From Actimicrobium sp047621345 (lineage in GTDB: Bacteria > Pseudomonadota > Gammaproteobacteria > Burkholderiales > Burkholderiaceae_D), in contig JBLHLW010000032.1 in assembly GCA_047621345.1 (NCBI GenBank), positions 1 through 45,677 on the forward strand: 45,677 bases of DNA, written 5' to 3'. Positions 17,334 to 24,457 of this stretch are shown piece by piece (positions within the stretch are counted from its first letter, which is position 1; every line of letters starts with the position of its first letter). Under the pieces are notes generated by a model, which was not told where the DNA came from, searched no databases, and worked only from the letters and a program-made list of their open reading frames with translations. A program made the translations under genes and the position numbers.

Positions 17334-17351
17334 TGTTTCAGCCATGAAACA
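17334..17351. promoter_or_regulatory. Inverted repeat TGTTTCA-N4-TGAAACA upstream of the AcoR-like gene
   Basis: A perfect 7-bp dyad with a 4-bp centre lies 20-37 bp upstream of the regulator's start. The spacing and symmetry fit an operator for the Fis-type helix-turn-helix of the adjacent regulator, suggesting autoregulation. A half site (TTTGAAAC on the plus strand, near 16073-16080) occurs just upstream of the monooxygenase gene. Function is inferred. Confidence 0.45.
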
Positions 17352-17637
17352 GCTGGAACTAAAGTTGGTATGTCGTTGTAGCATGCGGAGGCACCGCTCG
17401 TATCTTGCGTTGCAACATCACACACAACTGAGACTTTTTTCTCACCGGTTGTTATGCCAGGCAAAGAACGTCTGGCAGTAAGCGCGTGCCTCTGCGCGCG
17501 AATCGCACCGTTCCGGAGGAATGGTCGCAGAGAATCAGGTCGGATAGCGCTTCAACGTCGAAGTCGTCGTGACCAGCAGCGCGAAGTGCGCGCGGTTTCT
17601 CTGGTGCGTCAACTGCCGTTCCATACGCCGTGAGTAA

Positions 17638-17664
17638 GGTGCAATAACCGAAGGGCATTGCACC
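17638..17664. repeat. REP element, family 1 (single copy)
   Basis: A 27-bp imperfect palindrome: GGTGCAAT, loop AACCGAAGGGC, ATTGCACC. It is the same core as the REPs around the RAYT gene. Where those have the GTAG head, this copy has a degenerate GTAA. It lies 23 bp past the stop of the outer-membrane channel gene, at the 3' end of the efflux operon, a usual place for REPs, where the hairpin may protect the mRNA. Confidence 0.8.
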
Positions 17665-17687
17665 GCCATCCAAGTTCACGCGCACTT

Positions 17688-18905
17688 TCAATCAATCGAC
17701 CATAACAAATGCGCATCCAGCGAGAGCCGCGCCTGCGCTGCCAGCACATCGATCTGCGCCGACTCCGCTGCCAGTGCGGCATCCATCGCCATGCGCCGAT
17801 TGGTCAATGCATCGGTCAGCGACGCTTCGCCGAGTGTGTACGCACGCATCATCGTGCCGGCTTGCTGTGCGCTCTGGTCGGCGATGCGCTGCATGGTTTG
17901 CCAGAGCACGAGGCTGCGCTCGCTGTCGATGACGACCCGTTGCGCGCCAGCGCTGACTTTGGTCTGTGTTTGCGCCGACCGCTGGATTGCCATGCTGGCC
18001 TTGGCTGCGGCACCATCCCGGTCGGCTGATCGACCCGCACCGGGCAAGGTGAACAAGATGCTGATGCCGACCAGTCGCTCCTGGCCATCCCGTTCGCGAC
18101 CGGCGCGTACGCCGAAAGTCGGGTCGGGCATGCGCTCGCTGGACATGCGGGCGGCCTGCAAGCCGAGCAGGTCGGCCTCGGCTTGTGACAACGCCAGTTC
18201 GTGATTGTCACTGTTGATTTTGTGACGCCACCAGTCGCCTGATTCCGTCGAGGCGACGGGTGTCGGCAAGCGCTCGGCATGCGGCGCCGGCAAACCCGGA
18301 TACGTTATTTTTAGCAGTTGCAGTGCCTGCTCCTGACGCAGTTGTGCCTGTTGTAGCAAGGCGCCGACGCGGGCGTTTTCGGTATCGGCTTGCAGCAATT
18401 CCAGCTGCGCGGCGTCGCCCGCCTTGACGCGCTTTTCGGCGATGGCGCGCAGTTGCGTGGCGAGCGCGACTTGCTCTTCGAGACGACGCGTGGCGCTCAT
18501 TTCACGCAGCGCATTGAACCAGTCCGTCAGCAAGCTGCGACCGGCTTCGTGCCACGCGTCTTCATGGCCCGACACCGCCACGGCGATACCCTTGTCGCCG
18601 ATGGCGCGGTCTTGTGCGGCTTTGCCGAACCAGCGCATGGAGCGCTCCAGCGCGACATCCTGTTCGTTGTAAAGACCGCCGCTCTGGTCCGTGCGACGGC
18701 TCAGTCCGGTGCGTACGGTCCATTCGTGTGTCCCCGCATCGAGACGCGTTTTGCCGGCACGGGCCAGGTCGATATTCATCGCACTGGCGCGCACTTGCGG
18801 CAGGTTTTCCAGCGTAGTGCGGACGATCTGTTCCGGCGGCAGCACCGATTGCGCCAGTCCTGGCGCACTGAACGCGACCAGCGCCAGCCACAGTGCGGCC
18901 TTCAA
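17688..18905 (-). CDS. Outer-membrane channel protein of the efflux system (TolC/CzcC type)
   Basis: A 405-aa outer-membrane factor. The TTG at 18905 is taken as start: it overlaps the TGA of the upstream gene (TTGA) and has GGGAG 6 bp before it. No ATG in the frame gives a proper signal peptide. Residues 1-20 (LKAALWLALVAFSAPGLAQ, start Leu read as Met) are a signal peptide. The rest is rich in long amphipathic, Ala/Gln-rich helices (LATQLRAIAEKRVKAGDAAQLELLQ, then QQAQLRQEQALQLL), as in the TolC hairpin tunnel, with the repeated pattern in the second half (GEASLTDALTNRR). It is the last gene of the operon and would connect the RND pump and adaptor to the outside. Confidence 0.88.
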   Translation of the reverse strand: MKAALWLALVAFSAPGLAQSVLPPEQIVRTTLENLPQVRASAMNIDLARAGKTRLDAGTHEWTVRTGLSRRTDQSGGLYNEQDVALERSMRWFGKAAQDRAIGDKGIAVAVSGHEDAWHEAGRSLLTDWFNALREMSATRRLEEQVALATQLRAIAEKRVKAGDAAQLELLQADTENARVGALLQQAQLRQEQALQLLKITYPGLPAPHAERLPTPVASTESGDWWRHKINSDNHELALSQAEADLLGLQAARMSSERMPDPTFGVRAGRERDGQERLVGISILFTLPGAGRSADRDGAAAKASMAIQRSAQTQTKVSAGAQRVVIDSERSLVLWQTMQRIADQSAQQAGTMMRAYTLGEASLTDALTNRRMAMDAALAAESAQIDVLAAQARLSLDAHLLWSID

Positions 18906-19222
18906 TGCAGTCTCCCGAAACCGTTCAGTGCCGTGATCCACCAAGCCACGTCCGCGTTGTGGATCTCGGCGGCCAGCGCGTCGAGCAAACTGCGCAGTTC
19001 GGCGTCGATGCCAGCGATGAGCACCAGCTTGCGGCGGCAGCGTCCCTGCACCTTTTCCATTGTTGTCAGCAGCGTTGCACCACTGCCCATGCCTTCGGCG
19101 TCGACGATGGTGAAGCCGTGCGCCCACTGCGGATGCAGCGTCAAAAAATCGAGTACGTCTTCTTCCAGTGCAACCGGAATGGCTAGTGTCAGTAGCGCGT
19201 CATAAGGAGATGTGGTCGTCAT
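18902..19222 (-). CDS. DUF3240-family protein of metal efflux operons
   Basis: A 106-aa cytoplasmic protein with no signal or membrane segment. It follows the DUF3240 pattern, a small family commonly found in CzcCBA-type clusters: DALLTLAIPVALEEDVLDFL at the start, HGFTIVDAEG, the basic GRCRRKLVLIAG and a C-terminal DVAWWITALNGFGRL. A PII-like fold is plausible from the alternating strand/helix pattern and the glycine-rich loop, but this is inference. It lies 3 bp after the pump gene (GGAG in the junction) and overlaps the channel gene by 4 bp, so all are co-translated. Role unknown; a regulatory or metal-sensing partner of the pump is likely. Confidence 0.8.
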   Translation of the reverse strand: MTTTSPYDALLTLAIPVALEEDVLDFLTLHPQWAHGFTIVDAEGMGSGATLLTTMEKVQGRCRRKLVLIAGIDAELRSLLDALAAEIHNADVAWWITALNGFGRLH

Positions 19223-19225
19223 GCT

Positions 19226-22200
19226 CTAGCTCCGTTCCGGTACGCCGAAGCGCTGGAACAATAAGGGTAAAAGAATCAGCGTCAACAGCGTGGCCGAGAC
19301 CAGCCCGCCGATGACAACGATGGCTAGTGGCCGCTGGATTTCCGAGCCGGGGCCGGTGGCCAGCAACAGCGGGATCAGGCCGAAGCCGGTGATGCAGGCG
19401 GTCATCATGACCGGCCGAAAGCGCCGCATCGCGCCGTCGGTGGCCACCTCGGCCAGCGCCGCACCGCGCGCCACCATCTGGTTGAAGCAGGTGATCATCA
19501 CCAGTCCGTTGAGCACCGCGATACCCATTAGCGCAATGAACCCGATGGACGCCGGTACCGATAGATACTCGCCAGTCACCGCCAGTGCAACCACACCGCC
19601 GAGCAAGGCAAACGGGATATTGACGAACACCAGCAGCGATTGCCGCACGCTGCCCAATGTCGTGAACAGTAAAAAGAAAATCAACGCCAACGCGATCGGC
19701 ACGACGATTGCCAGCCGTGCTGCAGCCCGTTGCTGGTTCTCGAACTGGCCTCCCCACGACAAGCGGTAACCCGCCGGTAGCGTGACCTGTTGCGCGACCT
19801 TGGCCTTGGCTTCATCGACAAAGCCGACCAGATCACGGTCGCGCACATTGGCCCGTACGACCACCATCCGCGACGAGTTTTCACGCTCGACCTTGACCGG
19901 ACCATCGACCGTGCGCAGGCTGGCCAGTTGGCTCAATGCCACGGTGCTGCCATCGGCGACCGGCAAGCGTAACTGATTGAACAAGGTCGCCGACATGTGC
20001 AACGCATCGCTGCCCCGAATGAGCAACGGCAGGCGCTTGCCGTCTTCAATGACGATGCCACTGCTGCGACCTTCGACTAGCGTTCGCAAATCGTTTTGAA
20101 TTTGCTCAACGCTAAAGCCGAGTCGTCCGGCGGCAACGCGGTCAATATCAACCTGCAGATACTGCACACCTTCGTTTTTTACGGTCAGCACATCCTGACT
20201 GCCGGTGATGCCGCTGACGGTCTTGACGATCTGGTCGGCCAGCTTGGTGAGCTGTGCATTGTCGGCACCATAGACCTTGATGGCGAGGTCACCACGCACG
20301 CCGGAGAGCATTTCGGAGGTCCGCATTTCAATGGGCTGCGTGAAGCTGAAGTTCATGCCGGGGAAGGTCGCGGCGACACGGCGCAAACTGTCGATCAGCG
20401 CGTCCTTGTCCTTGCTTTTCCATTGCTCGCGCGGTTTCAGGACGAGGAAGGTATCGGTCTCGTTGAGACCCATCGGGTCCAGTCCGAGTTCGTCGGAACC
20501 GGCGCGGGCGACGATGCTCAGCACATCGGGCACCTCGGCGAGGAGGCGTTGCTGAACCGCCAGATCGAGCCGGGCCGATTCTTGCAGATTGATCGATGGG
20601 AGCTTTTCGACCTGCATGATGATGTCGCCTTCATCGAGGGTCGGCATGAAGGATTTACCGATCAGCGGGAATAGCGCGGCACTGACCACCAGCACCGCCA
20701 GCGCCGCGATGAAGACCGCGCGGGAATGTGCCAGCGAACGGGTCAGCAGCGCGCGATAACCGGCTTCGAGCTTGCGCACCAGCCACGGTGCCGGACCATG
20801 CGTTTCCTTGAGTACGAATGATGCAAGTACCGGGATGACGGTCAGCGACAGCACTAGCGACGCGGCCAGCGCAAAGGTGATCGTCATCGCCACCGGCGCA
20901 AACAGTTTGCCTTCGAGACCTTGCAGCGACAGCAGCGGCAAGAACACGATCATGATCACGATCATGCCCGCCGTGACCGGCACGGCCACTTCTCGTACCG
21001 CCCGGTAGATCACATGCAGGCGCGATAATTTCGGGCCATCGTGCGCGACGCCGCTATGGGCTTCGATGTTCTCGACCACCACCACGGCCGCATCGACCAG
21101 CATGCCGATGGCAATCGCCAGTCCACCCAGTGACATCAGATTGGCGCTCAGTCCGAAGGCCTGCATCAGCAGAAAAGTACCCAGCGCCGCCAGCGGCAAG
21201 ATGCTCGCCACCACCAGCGCCGAGCGTACATTACCGAGGAACAGGTAGAGCAGGATGACGACCAGAATGGTCGCTTCGCCGAGTGCACGGGTCACTGTCG
21301 AGACTGCCCGTTCGACCAGATTGCCGCGATCATAAAACGGCTTGATGGTAGTGCCCGCAGGCAGTGCCTTTTGCAATTCGGCGAGGCGTTCGCGCAATTT
21401 GCCGAGTACTTGCTGGGCATTGGCACCGCGCATCGCCAGCACCAGTCCTTCGACTGCCTCGCCTTTACCGTCTTTGGTGACGGTGCCGTAACGGGTCATT
21501 TCACCGATGCGCACGGTGGCGACATCGCCGACCCGTACTGCAAAGCCGTCGCGGCTAGTGATCGCGATAGCGCGCACATCATCGAGGCTGCGAATGCTGC
21601 CATCGCTGCGCACCAGCAGGGATTCTTCACCGGCACCGAGGCGACCGGCGCCATCGTTGCGATTGTTGGCATCGAGCGCCATTTGCAATTGCGTCAGCGA
21701 CAGTTTGCGCGCCGCCAGTGCCTCGATGTTCGGCACGACTTCATAACTGCGCACCATCCCGCCCAGCGAATTGACATCGGCCACGCCGGGGATGTTGCGC
21801 AATTGCGGACGGATGGTCCATTCCAGCAGGCTGCGTTTTTCCATCAGCGACAACGGACCTTCGATGGTGAACATGAAGATTTCGCCGAGTGGCGTCGTGA
21901 TCGGCGCGAGACCGCCGCTGACCGAGGCCGGCATGTCTTTCATCACATTGGCGAGCCGTTCGCTGACTTGCTGGCGCGCCCAGTAGACGTCCGTACCATC
22001 CTGAAAATCGAGTGTGATGTCGGCAATCGCATACTTCGATTGCGAGCGCAACATCACTTGTTTGTTGATACCGAGCAGTTCTTGTTCGATCGGCGCGACG
22101 ATGCGCATTTCGACTTCTTCCGGCGTCATGCCGGGCGCTTTCAGGATCAGCTTGACCTGCGTGCTTGAGACATCCGGAAACGCATCGATGGGCAGATCAC

Positions 22201-22297
22201 GAAATGCCTGAATGCCCGCGGCGATCATGACGAGCGTGACGACGAGTACCAGCAGGCGCTGAGCCAGCGAAAAGGCAACGAGGCGGGCCAGCATCAT
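19226..22297 (-). CDS. Heavy-metal efflux RND pump (CzcA/CusA type)
   Basis: A 1023-aa inner-membrane RND transporter with the usual 12-helix, two-loop layout. Visible features are DLPIDAFPDVSSTQVKLIL at the N-terminus, GMTPEEVEMRIVAPIEQEL, the TM4 proton-relay region AIGMLVDAAVVVVEN with Asp402, and a second half ending LILLPLLFQRFG. The TM4 pattern AIG-x3-DAA-x3-VEN is, as I recall the Nies classification, that of the Cu(I)/Ag(I) group, whereas Zn/Co/Cd pumps carry DFG-x3-DGA-x3-VEN. The periplasmic segment PIEMRTSEMLSGVRGDLAIK looks closer to CzcA. Substrate is therefore uncertain between monovalent and divalent metals. The ATG overlaps the adaptor stop (ATGA). Confidence 0.93.
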   Translation of the reverse strand: MMLARLVAFSLAQRLLVLVVTLVMIAAGIQAFRDLPIDAFPDVSSTQVKLILKAPGMTPEEVEMRIVAPIEQELLGINKQVMLRSQSKYAIADITLDFQDGTDVYWARQQVSERLANVMKDMPASVSGGLAPITTPLGEIFMFTIEGPLSLMEKRSLLEWTIRPQLRNIPGVADVNSLGGMVRSYEVVPNIEALAARKLSLTQLQMALDANNRNDGAGRLGAGEESLLVRSDGSIRSLDDVRAIAITSRDGFAVRVGDVATVRIGEMTRYGTVTKDGKGEAVEGLVLAMRGANAQQVLGKLRERLAELQKALPAGTTIKPFYDRGNLVERAVSTVTRALGEATILVVILLYLFLGNVRSALVVASILPLAALGTFLLMQAFGLSANLMSLGGLAIAIGMLVDAAVVVVENIEAHSGVAHDGPKLSRLHVIYRAVREVAVPVTAGMIVIMIVFLPLLSLQGLEGKLFAPVAMTITFALAASLVLSLTVIPVLASFVLKETHGPAPWLVRKLEAGYRALLTRSLAHSRAVFIAALAVLVVSAALFPLIGKSFMPTLDEGDIIMQVEKLPSINLQESARLDLAVQQRLLAEVPDVLSIVARAGSDELGLDPMGLNETDTFLVLKPREQWKSKDKDALIDSLRRVAATFPGMNFSFTQPIEMRTSEMLSGVRGDLAIKVYGADNAQLTKLADQIVKTVSGITGSQDVLTVKNEGVQYLQVDIDRVAAGRLGFSVEQIQNDLRTLVEGRSSGIVIEDGKRLPLLIRGSDALHMSATLFNQLRLPVADGSTVALSQLASLRTVDGPVKVERENSSRMVVVRANVRDRDLVGFVDEAKAKVAQQVTLPAGYRLSWGGQFENQQRAAARLAIVVPIALALIFFLLFTTLGSVRQSLLVFVNIPFALLGGVVALAVTGEYLSVPASIGFIALMGIAVLNGLVMITCFNQMVARGAALAEVATDGAMRRFRPVMMTACITGFGLIPLLLATGPGSEIQRPLAIVVIGGLVSATLLTLILLPLLFQRFGVPERS

Positions 22298-23421
22298 GGT
22301 GCTCCGTCAGCGCCGAGGCCGATCCATGCCCCCTTGAGCGCGACCAGTCCTCTGACTGCAACCGGATTGCCGGCCATCAGTCTGCCGGTGACGGCAACCG
22401 GGTCGGCGGCTCCGGCGGCAACATCGACCTTGACGGCTTCGAAGCCAGTTGCGTTGCGTACGAAGACAAACGATGCATCGCCATTGCGCACAATGGCCGC
22501 GGCTGGCACACGCAGACTAGTCGCGCCGGCCGTACTCTGATGGGTGGCGTCGATAAACTCATTGAGCTTGAGGCAGTTGTCCGTTGCGGTCGGCACGGCG
22601 CGTACCAGCGTGCTCTGGTTGGCGCTATTGACTTGCGCCGAGATGGCAATCACTTTGGCGCTGCCGCAATGGCTCAGTTGCAGCATGTCGCCAGTGCGGA
22701 TCAACGCGGCTTGCTGGCGCGAGGCCTGGAACTCGATCCAGCGCGCGCCAGCTTTGCTGACGGTTGCCAGCGGCATGCCGGCTTCAATGCGCTGACCGGG
22801 CGTCATCGTCACTTCTTGCAAAGTGCCGCGCACGCCCGCCACCACGGTCACCGTTGGCGACAAGGTGTTGCTGCTGACCAGTGCGCGGATCGCTGCATCA
22901 CTGATGCCGGCGGCGCGCAAGGCCTGATAGCGTTCTTTCGCGGCGATGCCGGCCTGCTGTGCTGCGCCGCGGCTATCCTGCACCCGCGACAACGCGATGA
23001 TGCCTTCCTTGAGCAGGTTCTCGTCCCGCGCCAGCTTGTCTTGCGCCAGTCGTGCCGCGATGGCCAGGTGCAGGTAATCGCGCTGTATTTCCATCAAGGG
23101 TTGACTAAACATCGTCGCCACTGGCGTGTCGGCCTGCACTTGCTGCAAGGACTGCACATGGATTTGTCGGACCACACCGCTGACCACGGCGCTGACGACG
23201 GTGATCGCGTTGGTCGGTGCGACAACAGTGCCGGCAAGTGTCTGACCGCCGGTGCCGCTGGCGGCGCTAACGACGGGGGCGGTCGCGATACCTGCCCGCA
23301 AAATCTGCTCGGCACTCAGCGTAATCTGGCCCGGTGCAGCGGCCTGCGCGGCCATGGCCAGCAGGGCAGTGGCGACCAGCGCCGGGAGGTGACGTACTTG
23401 CAGGGACATGGCATCGCTCAT
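22294..23421 (-). CDS. Periplasmic adaptor (membrane fusion) protein of the metal efflux system
   Basis: A 375-aa HlyD/CzcB-type adaptor with an N-terminal signal sequence (LPALVATALLAMAAQAAA). A lipoyl-like half motif (VVSAVVSGVVRQIHVQSLQQ), a helical hairpin (about 120-180, RLAQDKLARDENLLKEG), the returning half (VVAGVRGTLQEVTMTPGQRI) and a beta-barrel region complete the family layout. ATG at 23421 or 23409 could start it; neither has a strong ribosome site. It is the first gene of the four-gene efflux operon and has the CTTAAG-type box 37 bp upstream. Its stop overlaps the pump start. No His-rich metal-binding extension is seen, unlike classic CzcB. Confidence 0.9.
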   Translation of the reverse strand: MSDAMSLQVRHLPALVATALLAMAAQAAAPGQITLSAEQILRAGIATAPVVSAASGTGGQTLAGTVVAPTNAITVVSAVVSGVVRQIHVQSLQQVQADTPVATMFSQPLMEIQRDYLHLAIAARLAQDKLARDENLLKEGIIALSRVQDSRGAAQQAGIAAKERYQALRAAGISDAAIRALVSSNTLSPTVTVVAGVRGTLQEVTMTPGQRIEAGMPLATVSKAGARWIEFQASRQQAALIRTGDMLQLSHCGSAKVIAISAQVNSANQSTLVRAVPTATDNCLKLNEFIDATHQSTAGATSLRVPAAAIVRNGDASFVFVRNATGFEAVKVDVAAGAADPVAVTGRLMAGNPVAVRGLVALKGAWIGLGADGAP

Positions 23422-23441
23422 CAGTGTTTTGGATGGGATGC

Positions 23442-23474
23442 AGTGTGGGTGGCGAAAATTAAGGAGTTCTTAAG
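23442..23474 (-). promoter_or_regulatory. Response-regulator box and -10 element of the efflux operon
   Basis: On the minus strand, CTTAAG-AACTC-CTTAAT (23474-23458) is a direct repeat with 11-bp period, as bound by PmrA/QseB-type OmpR-family regulators. After exactly 10 bp comes CACACT (23447-23442), a plausible -10. The box would overlap the -35 position, as in activated promoters of this class. An almost identical arrangement precedes the response-regulator gene at 25938. Confidence 0.7.
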
Positions 23475-23608
23475 CGCGCGGTGCAATGCCCTTCGGTTAT
23501 TGCACCCTACGTGATCATGGGCTCGCGACAACTAGCTTGACATCTACCGCAACTGACTACGCGTAGGGTGCAATAACCGCAGGGCATTGCACCATCGGCC
23601 AAACGAAG
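23474..23608. repeat. Paired REP unit (BIME), upstream of RAYT
   Basis: Two family-1 REPs in opposite orientation, at 23480-23511 and 23562-23593, are joined by about 50 bp. Each has a GTAG head followed by GGTGCAAT, a short loop and ATTGCACC. The right flank GGCCAAACGAAG (23597-23608) and the left flank GCGCGCGG recur in the copy after the RAYT gene. The whole 135-bp unit is thus a direct repeat bracketing the transposase. Confidence 0.9.
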
Positions 23609-23675
23609 AATCGTAAAAAATCGACGCATCCGTATCATTCACACCAATATTCCCGGTTATTCACCACCATGCAAA

Positions 23676-23700
23676 GTGCAATAACCGCAGGAGATGGCAC
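23676..23700. repeat. Degenerate REP in the RAYT leader
   Basis: GTGCAATAACCGCAGGAG followed by ATGGCAC is a damaged family-1 REP in which the right arm has changed. It lies 29 bp before the preferred RAYT start. If folded in mRNA it could limit translation. It is single and lacks a GTAG head. Confidence 0.55.
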
Positions 23701-23729
23701 TGGGCGCCAAGCGCGGGCACCTTCCAGCA

Positions 23730-24260
23730 ATGCCTAACTATCATCGCGCCTGGCAACCGGGCGGCATCTATTTTTTCACCGTCAATCTCCACCATCGCGA
23801 CGGCAACGACCTGTTGACGCGGCATATCGCACTGCTACGCCAAGTCGTTCGCGACGTTCGAAACCGTCACCCTTTTTTGATTCACGCATGGGTGGTTTTG
23901 CCCGAGCATCTTCATTGCATCATCGAGCTTCCTGATGGTGACAGGGACTTCGCTGTGCGCTGGCGGCTTATCAAGATGTATTTCTCAAAAGGGATTCCGG
24001 CGCAAGAGCCACGTAATGCGTCGCGCATCAAGCGCGGCGAACGCGGTATCTGGCAACGCCGTTATTGGGAACATTTGATATGGGACGAGCGCGACTATCG
24101 TGCACACATGGATTACGCGCACATCAATCCGCTCAAGCACGGGCTCGTTACGCGTGTCAGCGACTGGCCATATTCAACGTTTCACCGATTGGTCGAAGAA
24201 GGCGTTCACCCGATGGATTGGGCGGGCGGATTTGAGGACGATATCGTGGCGCCGGACTAG
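23730..24260 (+). CDS. REP-associated tyrosine transposase (RAYT)
   Basis: A 176-aa Y1-type HUH transposase of the IS200-like RAYT group. ATG at 23730 gives the canonical start MPNYHRAWQPGGIYFFTVNL; the ATG at 23694 has AGGAG directly abutting it and is less likely. The HUH motif is HLHC in PEHLHCIIELP, and the catalytic Tyr is in YAHINPLKHGLV, with the usual DWPYSTFHR close to the end. Such proteins nick single-stranded REP DNA next to the GTAG tetranucleotide. Paired REPs on both sides match its expected substrate. The frame is intact and all catalytic motifs are present, so it may be active. It sits between the efflux operon and a GMC oxidoreductase. Confidence 0.93.
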   Translation: MPNYHRAWQPGGIYFFTVNLHHRDGNDLLTRHIALLRQVVRDVRNRHPFLIHAWVVLPEHLHCIIELPDGDRDFAVRWRLIKMYFSKGIPAQEPRNASRIKRGERGIWQRRYWEHLIWDERDYRAHMDYAHINPLKHGLVTRVSDWPYSTFHRLVEEGVHPMDWAGGFEDDIVAPD

Positions 24261-24261
24261 T

Positions 24262-24390
24262 GCGCGCGGTGCAATGCCCTTCGGTTATTGCACCCTACGT
24301 GATCTTGGGCTCCCAACATACGGTCTTACTCCTGCTGGCTACGCGTAGGGTGCAATAACCGCAGGGCATTGCACCACCGGCCAAACGAAG
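24262..24390. repeat. Paired REP unit (BIME), downstream of RAYT
   Basis: It starts two bases after the RAYT stop codon. Two inverted family-1 REPs (about 24268-24299 and 24344-24375) with GTAG heads are joined by a spacer partly like that of the upstream unit (ACGTGATC then TGGGCTC). The end, GGCCAAACGAAG at 24379-24390, equals the upstream copy. The REP cores are identical to those at 23474-23608, while the spacer centre has diverged. Confidence 0.9.
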
Positions 24391-24457
24391 AGACCTATTC
24401 ATCACGGCGCGTCGCAATGCAGTAGCATCCGGTACCTCATGTCTCCTTGCCGATCCA

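Noticed and set aside
17452..17691. 79-aa minus-strand frame upstream of the AcoR-like gene
   Set aside because: About a third of it is the REP element at 17638-17664 and the rest has no motif.
21371..22168. 265-aa plus-strand frame opposite the RND pump
   Set aside because: Antisense of conserved pump sequence, no motif of its own.
22540..23514. 324-aa plus-strand frame opposite the adaptor gene, reaching into the REP region
   Set aside because: His/Gln/Arg-rich composition without motifs; the minus-strand adaptor explains the segment.
23474..24390. CRISPR-like array from repeated hairpins
   Set aside because: Only paired inverted REPs with unequal spacing and no regular spacers; no cas genes.
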